A stretch of DNA of 11,949 nt from UBA3478 sp046048095. Lineage in GTDB: Bacteria; Bacteroidota; Bacteroidia; Flavobacteriales; Flavobacteriaceae. A program made the position numbers and the translations under genes. The number at the start of each line of letters is the position of its first letter. The first letter of the stretch is position 1. The stretch is from assembly GCA_046048095.1 (NCBI GenBank), contig JBJOGS010000080.1, positions 1 to 11,949 of the forward strand, read 5' to 3'. The notes under the pieces were generated by a model that was not told the origin of the DNA, made no database searches, and worked only from the letters and a program-made list of their open reading frames with translations. Shown here piece after piece: positions 6,027 through 11,949 of this stretch.

Positions 6027-9000
6027 ATGTTGCTCAACGGCCATAGTTACTACAGCCTGAGGTATGGTACCTTTTCAGAAGAGACCTTAGTAGATCTCGC
6101 TTTAGAGAAAGGCTATGACAGCGTGGGGCTGACCGATATTAATACCACCTCTGGAGTACTTTCATTTCTGAGATACGCACAAGAAAAAAAGGTAAAGGCA
6201 GTGGTCGGTATCGACTTTAGAAATCGCACCCGCTGCCAGTTTGTAGGCATTGCACTAAATGCAGAGGGATACCGTGAACTAAACGACTTCTTAGCCGCAC
6301 ACTTACACGCTCATCAAGCCTTTGGATCAACAGCACCCGAATTCAGCAATAGCGCGATTATCTATCCATTTGAAACCGCCCTAAAAGAGGGATTAACTAA
6401 ACTAAGACCAAACGAATACATAGGCATCGGGTTAAGTGAAGTTCGAAAACTTCGTCTCAGCAAGCTTATGAAGCTACCAGAAAAACTGGTGCTACTGCAC
6501 CCAGTGACCTTCAGGTCAAAGCGCGATTTTAATACCCATCGATTACTACGAGCTATTGACAACAATACGCTACTGAGCAAACTCGACATCGAAGAGCAAG
6601 CAGAGATTACACATCAAATGCCCTCTAAAAACGAGCTTTATGAGCAGCTTGAAGATCTTGATTTTCTGCTTGAGAATACACAGTCACTTATTGACCGCAC
6701 CTGCCCTCCATTTGAGTTTAAGTCTGAAATCCGCTCACAAAATCTAGACTGTTATACAGGTGATGCCGAAGAAGACATCCGGTTATTGCGACGTCTTTGC
6801 CGTGAGGGTATCGCCTATCGCTACCCCAACCTGACTGCTTCTGTATCGGCGCGCATCGAAAAAGAGCTCGCACTGATCGAGCAGAAAGGCTTTGTGTCGT
6901 ACTTTTTGATCAACCACGATATCGTTCAATATGCACAAAAAAGAGGGTTTCATTATGTAGGACGTGGAAGCGGGGCCAACAGCGTAGTCGCCTATCTATT
7001 GCGGATTACTGATGTAGATCCGCTCGAACTGGATCTCTACTTTGAGCGTTTTATGAATGAACACCGGTCGAGTCCGCCAGACTTTGATATCGATTTTTGC
7101 TGGAAAGAACGCAACGAAGTCATCAGCTATATATTCAAGCGCTTTAAGCACGTGACGCTTTTAGGCAGTTATGTCACTTTTCAAAAAAGGGCTGTTATAC
7201 GTGAAATTGCCAAAGTCTTCGGGCTACCTAAAGAAGAAATCGACCAACTCGTCGAGACCCTGCGCCCTTTGTCGATAACGCACCCGAACGAAGCATTGCA
7301 CCACTTGGTGCTTAACTATGCCAGCTACATTCACGGCTTACCCAATTATCTGAGTATACACGCCGGAGGCATTCTGATCAGCCGCAAACCCTTGCACTAT
7401 TTTGCTAGCACTTTTATGCCTCCGAAGGGATACGCTACGATACAATTCGACATGCACATTGCCGAAGCTGTAGGACTCTTTAAGTTTGACATTCTATCGC
7501 AGCGGGGCGTATCTAAAATTCAAGAAGCCGTTGCTCTAGTTGCCCAAAACAAAGGCATACGCTTGGATATTCATCAGGTCGATCGCTTCAAGAAAGACAA
7601 GCTACTGAATGACTACCTCAGGCGAGGTGACTGTATGGGCTGCTTTTATATAGAATCTCCTGCGATGCGCATGCTGCTTCAAAAACTCCAAACCAAAAGC
7701 TACCTAGAGCTCGTAGCCGCAAGTTCTATTATACGTCCCGGAGTGGCACAAAGCGGCATGATGAATGAGTACATTTTGAGACATCGCAACCCCGATCGGA
7801 TCAAAGAAAAGGCACACCCAGAACTCCTCAAAATTATGCCCGACACCTATGGAGTAATGGTCTACCAAGAAGACGTAATCAAAGTAGCCCACTTATTTGC
7901 AGGGCTTTCGCTTGCAGAAGCCGATGTCCTAAGGCGCGCGATGAGCGGAAAGTCACGTTCTAAAACTGAGTTTATCGCCCTCGAGAAACGCTACCTCGAA
8001 GGCTGTGCTCAGCGCAAACACCCACTTTCTGTAGCACAAGAAGTCTGGCGACAGATTGAGAGTTTTGCCGGATACGCCTTTGCCAAAGGGCACTCGGCCT
8101 CTTATGCCATAGAAAGCTATCAGACACTCTACTTAAGAGTATATCATCCGCTCGAGTACATGACCGCGGTCTTAAACAATGGCGGCGGATTCTACAGCCC
8201 CGAATTTTACATCAAGCAGCTCGAAAAGCTCGGGGCTCAAATCGAGCTACCCTGTGTGAATCACAGTACGCAACTCAACACGCTCCAAGAGAACACGCTT
8301 TACCTCGGTTTCATGTACCTTAAAGAACTCGAAGATCGGGTGTGTAATCGCATCGTCAGTGCACGTGTTCAGGGTGGCAATTTTAAAAGTTTAACCGACT
8401 TCATCGATCGCGTACCCGTGAGCACCGATCAAATTAGCTTGCTGATTCGGATCAATGCGTTTCGGTTTACCGCTAAAAGCAAACACGAACTATTGTGGCA
8501 ACTCTATAGCTACCGAAACCTTCCAAAAAACACTCACACCGAACGACTGTTTCCGGTCACCGCGACACCACTAAAGCTCGAACATCTCAAGACAAACCCA
8601 ACCGAAGAAACTTTTGAGCATTGGGAGCTGCTCGGGTTTCCGCTAAGCCTCACCTTTGAGCTATTGCGCGCTCCCCTAGCCCCGCACGTGACTGCCAAAG
8701 AGTTTTGTGATTTAGAACACCGCTATGTTACCGTGTACGGATACCTCGTTACGGTGAAGAACACCAAGACACACCAGGGTGAAACTATGCAGTTTGCCAC
8801 GTTTCTAGATTGCCATGGAGTGGTATTTGACACCGTATCCTTTCCGGTAGTCGCACGTCACTATCCTTGCAGAAGCAAAGGAATTTACCGCTGCTATGGC
8901 AAGGTGGTCCATAGTTTTAATTACTATAGCCTCGAGATAGAAACCCTTGAAAAGCTAGATTATATTCAAGATCCGCGTTACAGCAGAAAATCAATGCCCA

Positions 9001-9035
9001 AAGCGGCTAAAAATTCAGGTAAAAAGCAGCCGTAA
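6027..9035 (+). CDS. dnaE2: Accessory DnaE-type DNA polymerase (DnaE2/ImuC-like)
   Basis: A 1002-residue C-family polymerase, shorter than replicative DnaE. Order: PHP-like domain (1 to about 230), palm with VGRGSGANSVVAYLL (311-325) and catalytic D354 and D356 in PDFDIDF, third Asp D488 in LFKFDIL, fingers and thumb (about 500-770, with the conserved GYAFAKGHSASYA at 682-694), helix-hairpin-helix region (about 783-825) and a C-terminal OB fold (about 898-975). No exonuclease domain is present. The PHP metal site looks broken: LNGHSYYSL replaces the usual HxH, and TDI (36-38) replaces TDH. Such enzymes act with Y-family partners in damage-induced mutagenesis; here dinB is directly upstream, but imuA is absent. 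Its end overlaps the convergent trmN6 by 29 bp. The assignment to the polymerase family is firm; the DnaE2 label is by length, PHP state and context. Confidence 0.9.
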   Translation: MLLNGHSYYSLRYGTFSEETLVDLALEKGYDSVGLTDINTTSGVLSFLRYAQEKKVKAVVGIDFRNRTRCQFVGIALNAEGYRELNDFLAAHLHAHQAFGSTAPEFSNSAIIYPFETALKEGLTKLRPNEYIGIGLSEVRKLRLSKLMKLPEKLVLLHPVTFRSKRDFNTHRLLRAIDNNTLLSKLDIEEQAEITHQMPSKNELYEQLEDLDFLLENTQSLIDRTCPPFEFKSEIRSQNLDCYTGDAEEDIRLLRRLCREGIAYRYPNLTASVSARIEKELALIEQKGFVSYFLINHDIVQYAQKRGFHYVGRGSGANSVVAYLLRITDVDPLELDLYFERFMNEHRSSPPDFDIDFCWKERNEVISYIFKRFKHVTLLGSYVTFQKRAVIREIAKVFGLPKEEIDQLVETLRPLSITHPNEALHHLVLNYASYIHGLPNYLSIHAGGILISRKPLHYFASTFMPPKGYATIQFDMHIAEAVGLFKFDILSQRGVSKIQEAVALVAQNKGIRLDIHQVDRFKKDKLLNDYLRRGDCMGCFYIESPAMRMLLQKLQTKSYLELVAASSIIRPGVAQSGMMNEYILRHRNPDRIKEKAHPELLKIMPDTYGVMVYQEDVIKVAHLFAGLSLAEADVLRRAMSGKSRSKTEFIALEKRYLEGCAQRKHPLSVAQEVWRQIESFAGYAFAKGHSASYAIESYQTLYLRVYHPLEYMTAVLNNGGGFYSPEFYIKQLEKLGAQIELPCVNHSTQLNTLQENTLYLGFMYLKELEDRVCNRIVSARVQGGNFKSLTDFIDRVPVSTDQISLLIRINAFRFTAKSKHELLWQLYSYRNLPKNTHTERLFPVTATPLKLEHLKTNPTEETFEHWELLGFPLSLTFELLRAPLAPHVTAKEFCDLEHRYVTVYGYLVTVKNTKTHQGETMQFATFLDCHGVVFDTVSFPVVARHYPCRSKGIYRCYGKVVHSFNYYSLEIETLEKLDYIQDPRYSRKSMPKAAKNSGKKQP

Positions 9036-9723
9036 GTGCCCGATACTCTTCGGTATAGCAATTTCGCTCAATTTCTACAACCAATTCTTCGCGATGAACA
9101 ATAAGCGGCGCTGATGTTTTCACCCAGTCAAAGAGTATGCGACGCACCGGAGTGTCTTGTCTACCCTTAACCAAACAATAACGCTTTAACTGAAATCCGT
9201 GTTTACTAGCGAATCGATGCAGCTCATCGGCGCGTGCTGCAGGAACGATTAGCGAAAAGGATCCGCCATCACGAAGCACAAAGGCAGCAGTCTGAACGAG
9301 CTGATCCAGAGGCAGGTAGGCTGATTGCCTCGCCACGTGTCGAGCATCGTGATGCCCTAAGGGTAACTCATCGAAATAAGGTGGATTCGAAACCACAGCA
9401 TCAAAGCACTTTTCAAACGCTTTGTACCACAAAAGCACGTCTGCTTCTACCACCTCAATGCGCCCTGCAAAAACGCTCTGTTTCGCATTGAACTTTGCCT
9501 GGCGGGCAGCAGCTGCATCACACTCTATGGCCATTAGCTCTAGACTTTTAAAGCGCTGAGCTAACTGAAGGGCTATAAGGCCAGTACCTGTGCCAATGTC
9601 TAATGCCTTGGACGCCTCGGCATCAATGGATGCCCAAGCCCCTAAAAGGACCCCGTCAGTACCCACCTTCATTGCGGCTTCTGACTGGTCGATATCAAAT
9701 TTCTTAAAACGAAATACCGACAT
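9007..9723 (-). CDS. trmN6: tRNA1(Val) adenine-37 N6-methyltransferase
   Basis: A 238-residue SAM-dependent methyltransferase of the YfiC/TrmN6 family, which makes m6A at position 37 of tRNA-Val. The N terminus FRFKKFDIDQSEAAMKVGTD is the family hallmark; the SAM-binding loop LDIGTGTGLIALQLA is at 41-55, acidic E67 follows strand 2, and the catalytic NPPYF motif is at 113-117. I choose the ATG at 9723, five bases after the rimM stop; a TTG at 9732 would add three residues and overlap the rimM stop codon, and the shorter form matches the usual MSxxFxFK beginning. It is the third gene of the rpsP-rimM-trmN6 operon. Its last 29 bp lie inside the end of dnaE2 on the opposite strand. Confidence 0.9.
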   Translation of the reverse strand: MSVFRFKKFDIDQSEAAMKVGTDGVLLGAWASIDAEASKALDIGTGTGLIALQLAQRFKSLELMAIECDAAAARQAKFNAKQSVFAGRIEVVEADVLLWYKAFEKCFDAVVSNPPYFDELPLGHHDARHVARQSAYLPLDQLVQTAAFVLRDGGSFSLIVPAARADELHRFASKHGFQLKRYCLVKGRQDTPVRRILFDWVKTSAPLIVHREELVVEIERNCYTEEYRALTAAFYLNF

Positions 9724-9728
9724 GAGGC

Positions 9729-10256
9729 TCAAGGTACATAAAGCCCAATTAATCCATCCGGAGCATTAATGGTTAAGGATTTTTCTTTGCGATTCAGGCC
9801 ATCAAAGAGTGGGTCTACAAACGGAATAAGCACCTCACTTCCTGATTCATGTCGAATGACGAGCAACGTCTGAGTCGTACCGTCATTCACTGCGATCAAC
9901 TCTCCTACTTTACCGTAAGCACGATCATAAACCGTAAATCCAATGATTTCGTGAAAATAAAACTGATCACCCTCTAATTCAGGTAAGTCTGTCAGTGGCC
10001 GGTACAAGGATTTACCGATGAGTTGTTCGGCCTGATACTCACTTTCGACCCCTTCTAGTGCAACCCTTAGAAAATCGCGGTGCCATCGAGCAGAGCGCAA
10101 AAAAAATGGAACCAGATCGTGGTCGATTTCCACAAAAACTGATTCCATTTCTTCGTATTGTTGGGGATGGTCTGTGTCTAATTTAAACAACACTTCCCCT
10201 TTAAAGCTATACTTAGATGCGATGTGACCTAAACGATAACAGGCATCTTTATCCAT
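9729..10256 (-). CDS. rimM: Ribosome maturation factor RimM
   Basis: RimM binds ribosomal protein S19 in the 30S head and helps late assembly and 16S processing. The 175-residue protein has normal length. The N-terminal RimM barrel (about 5-90) contains LGHIASKYSFKGEV (9-22), a slightly diverged form of the family GxxxxxxGxxGE motif; the C-terminal PRC barrel (about 97-175) contains FYFHEIIGF (99-107), GKVGEL (115-120) and the conserved VLIPFVDPLF (142-151). It starts 14 bp after rpsP and ends 5 bp before the trmN6 ATG, so it is the middle gene of a co-transcribed translation operon. The common downstream partner trmD is not here. Confidence 0.93.
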   Translation of the reverse strand: MDKDACYRLGHIASKYSFKGEVLFKLDTDHPQQYEEMESVFVEIDHDLVPFFLRSARWHRDFLRVALEGVESEYQAEQLIGKSLYRPLTDLPELEGDQFYFHEIIGFTVYDRAYGKVGELIAVNDGTTQTLLVIRHESGSEVLIPFVDPLFDGLNRKEKSLTINAPDGLIGLYVP

Positions 10257-10270
10257 AGACTTGTCAAATC

Positions 10271-10909
10271 TTATTCAGTTGGCTTCTGCTCTTCTGTAGC
10301 TTCTTCTGCAGCCTCCTCAGCAGCAGGCGCTTCTTCAGTAGATGCTTCTTCAGTAGATGCTTCAACGGAAGGAGCCTCTTCAATAGCGGCATCTGCTGCT
10401 TCTTCAGCTACTTCTTCTTCAACTACTTCTTCTTCAACTACTTCAGGCTCAGGAGCATTTGCAGCAGCAATAGCAGCAGCGCGCTTCTCATTCGCTTCTT
10501 TCTCTGCCTCAAGCGCTTTGGCTTTCGCCTCGGCCTTCGCCTTATCCAGCGAAGCACTCACTGTTTGGGCAGCCTTCGCTTTATCCGTCACCCAGGCATT
10601 GAAACGCTCTTCAACTTGCTCGAGGGTTAACGCCCCTTTCGCTACTCCTTTTACTAAGTGATGCTTTAACAACACCCCTTGGTTTGACAAAATGGCTTTG
10701 GCTGTATTTGTAGGTTCAGCACCATTCTGTAGCCACTTCACAGAGGCATCAACATTCAGGTCAATGGTGGCAGGATGGGTGTTCGGGTTATAGGTACCCA
10801 ACTTTTCGAGATATTTACCATCTCTCTTTGCGCGCGCATCAGCGGCTACTACCCAATAAAAAGGTTTTCCTTTTTTTCCGTGTCTTTGAAGTCGAATTCT
10901 TACTGGCAT
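10271..10909 (-). CDS. rpsP: 30S ribosomal protein bS16 with a long acidic C-terminal extension
   Basis: Residues 1 to about 85 are a complete S16 domain (MPVRIRLQRHGKKGKPFYWV, then YLEKLGTYNP and a K/N-rich segment), which binds 16S rRNA in the 30S body and is needed for assembly. At 212 residues it is more than twice the length of E. coli S16 (82). Residues 100-150 are Ala/Lys/Glu-rich and probably helical; 153-212 are almost only Glu, Ala, Val, Thr and Pro and likely disordered. Extended S16 proteins are usual in Bacteroidota as far as I know, but the tail here is repetitive at DNA level. It is first in the operon with rimM and trmN6 and has a strong promoter upstream. Divergent dnaE starts 134 bp away. 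Confidence 0.95.
   Translation of the reverse strand: MPVRIRLQRHGKKGKPFYWVVAADARAKRDGKYLEKLGTYNPNTHPATIDLNVDASVKWLQNGAEPTNTAKAILSNQGVLLKHHLVKGVAKGALTLEQVEERFNAWVTDKAKAAQTVSASLDKAKAEAKAKALEAEKEANEKRAAAIAAANAPEPEVVEEEVVEEEVAEEAADAAIEEAPSVEASTEEASTEEAPAAEEAAEEATEEQKPTE
10329..10358. repeat. Perfect 15-bp tandem repeat in rpsP
   Basis: GCTTCTTCAGTAGAT is repeated twice without change. It is in phase with codons and encodes repeated Glu-Ala-Ser-Thr-Glu in the acidic tail. This points to recent slippage or duplication. Confidence 0.85.
10411..10440. repeat. Second perfect 15-bp tandem repeat in rpsP
   Basis: CTTCTTCTTCAACTA is repeated twice exactly, encoding the VVEEE-VVEEE run, and a partial third unit follows on each side. 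It is unrelated in sequence to the repeat at 10329 but has the same 15-bp length and sits in the same tail. Confidence 0.85.
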
Positions 10910-10925
10910 TTCACATTAAATTTTG

Positions 10926-10940
10926 AAGGTACGCGACCTT
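10926..10940 (-). promoter_or_regulatory. Hairpin in the rpsP leader
   Basis: AAGGT-ACGCG-ACCTT forms a perfect 5-bp stem with a 5-nt loop in the 5' untranslated region of rpsP, 16 bp before the ATG. It could serve autoregulation or mRNA stability, but its small size makes chance possible. Confidence 0.35.
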
Positions 10941-10969
10941 GGTTATTAATACATTGTTTAAAAGTCGTG

Positions 10970-10998
10970 CAAAGATAAACGAAATCACGGGTTTACAA
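10970..10998 (-). promoter_or_regulatory. Strong Bacteroidota-type promoter of rpsP-rimM-trmN6
   Basis: On the minus strand TTG (10998-10996), an 18-bp spacer, then TATCTTTG (10977-10970) give both elements of the Bacteroidota primary promoter (TTG near -33, TAnnTTTG near -7). Transcription should start near 10963-10966, leaving a leader of about 55 nt before rpsP. The box is identical to the one at 4707-4714. Confidence 0.75.
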
Positions 10999-11043
10999 CG
11001 CATCTTGATTTACTATTTTTAAAGTCCGTTTTTCGCTTTCTGC

Positions 11044-11949
11044 ATGTTTTTAATCTTTGACACCGAAACTACCGGGCTTCCCCGATCTTATAAAGCGCCG
11101 ATAAGCGACACTCAGAACTGGCCTAGAATGGTCCAATTGGCCTGGCAATTGCACGATGAAAAAGGGACCCTTATTTCACATGCTGAATTTTTGGTAAGCC
11201 CAGACGGATTTGATATTCCATTCGATTCTGAGCGCATACACGGTATTTCGACAGCCCTGGCTCAAAAAGAAGGCCTGGCCTTATCTGAGGTGCTCGATCG
11301 CTTTGAAAGTGACCTAAAAAAAGCACATTTTGTAGTCGGACAAAACGTTGACTTTGACATCAATGTCGTTGCCTGTGAGTTCTACAGGCTCATGCGAGCA
11401 ACCGAAGTTTTACTCGACAAACCCGTGCTAGATACGTGTACCGAAACTACGGCCACCCTGTGTCAATTGCCCGGGGGGCGTGGAGGTAAATTCAAATTAC
11501 CCACCCTCACTGAACTGCATCAGCATTTATTCCACTCTGCCTTCGAAGAAGCGCACAACGCCAGTGCCGATGTGGCGGCAACAGCGCGATGTTTTTTTGA
11601 ATTGATACGAAACGGCATTTTTTCTGCAGAAGAACTTCAATTCAGTGCTGAAGAAGCGGCCAACTTTACCGCCTACCATCAGACAGTGGTGGCGCCCTAC
11701 CCGCTTCAACATAGAAATCTAAAAAAAGCAGCTGAGGCACTTAAATTAGCTACCCAACAAGACGATAAACTAAGCACTGGCCTTACTGAAAATCAGCGTG
11801 TTGAGCTCGCTAATGCCCCGTTTGCTCACCTTCATGTGCACTCTCAATTTTCGGTGCTTCAGGCGACCATGAAACCTGAACACCTTGTGCGTAAAGCCAT
11901 CGAAGAATCGATGCCTGCCGTGGCGATTACAGATAGCGGAAACATGATG
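11044..11949 (+). CDS. dnaE: Replicative DNA polymerase III alpha subunit with N-terminal exonuclease domain, 5' part
   Basis: The frame opens at ATG 11044 and runs off the right edge after 302 residues. Residues 1 to about 190 are a DEDDh proofreading exonuclease: D6 and E8 in FDTETTG, D105 in GQNVDFDINV, H171 and D176 in HNASAD. A linker (about 190-258) leads to the start of a PHP domain, AHLHVHSQFSVLQA (261-274) and VAITDSGNMM (293-302). Exonuclease ahead of PHP is the arrangement I know for DnaE of Flavobacteriia, about 1450-1500 residues; in PolC the exonuclease is instead inserted within PHP. The PHP start keeps the HxH motif but has TDS where TDH is common. It is divergent from rpsP across 134 bp; no clear promoter was found for it. 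Confidence 0.9.
   Translation, partial: MFLIFDTETTGLPRSYKAPISDTQNWPRMVQLAWQLHDEKGTLISHAEFLVSPDGFDIPFDSERIHGISTALAQKEGLALSEVLDRFESDLKKAHFVVGQNVDFDINVVACEFYRLMRATEVLLDKPVLDTCTETTATLCQLPGGRGGKFKLPTLTELHQHLFHSAFEEAHNASADVAATARCFFELIRNGIFSAEELQFSAEEAANFTAYHQTVVAPYPLQHRNLKKAAEALKLATQQDDKLSTGLTENQRVELANAPFAHLHVHSQFSVLQATMKPEHLVRKAIEESMPAVAITDSGNMM

Noticed and set aside
9724..9732. TTG start for trmN6 adding three residues
   Set aside because: The ATG at 9723 matches the family N terminus and avoids overlap with the rimM stop.
10329..10440. Short regular repeats that might suggest a CRISPR-like array
   Set aside because: They are in-frame 15-bp tandem duplications without spacers inside the rpsP tail.

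Overview
The window looks like chromosomal DNA of a Bacteroidota bacterium, probably of the flavobacterial side. Three things support this. Perfect TAnnTTTG promoter -7 boxes precede the tRNA, the rpsP operon and a candidate small RNA. The genes have almost no Shine-Dalgarno sequences. The replicative DnaE carries a DnaQ-type exonuclease domain at its N terminus. The gene content is mostly core and well packed; no insertion sequence, prophage or CRISPR array is visible.

Layout from left to right. Positions 1-654 hold the C-terminal half of the Kdo transferase WaaA (KdtA). A tRNA-Leu(UAG) lies on the minus strand (684-765), flanked by an 8-bp inverted repeat. A complete M20 metallo-dipeptidase (874-2265) ends tail to tail with hemW, and the two stop codons sit in the stem of one hairpin. 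On the minus strand a likely operon reads nitroreductase (4553-3993), ruvC (3972-3421, GTG start), hemW (3418-2273).

The 255-bp intergenic region 4554-4808 is the most interesting non-coding stretch. Its left part holds a promoter-like box, several small hairpins and an intrinsic terminator, all reading leftward: either a small RNA of about 90 nt or an attenuator leader for the nitroreductase operon. Its right part holds two identical palindromes (GGAAT-T-ATTCC) 20 bp apart, just upstream of a dinB-dnaE2 pair (4809-9035). That pair encodes a catalytically intact Y-family polymerase with a clamp-binding motif and a short DnaE-type polymerase with a degraded PHP domain, 3 bp apart. It resembles an inducible translesion-synthesis (mutasome) cassette without imuA or a neighbouring repressor gene. 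The palindromes are good candidates for its operators.

The right third is a translation operon on the minus strand: rpsP (bS16 with a long acidic tail), rimM and trmN6. The trmN6 end overlaps the dnaE2 end by 29 bp. Divergent from rpsP, the replicative polymerase gene dnaE begins at 11044 and runs off the right edge; only its proofreading exonuclease domain and the start of its PHP domain are visible. The window therefore contains both the replicative C-family polymerase, with its own proofreader, and an accessory one that has neither an exonuclease domain nor an intact PHP metal site.
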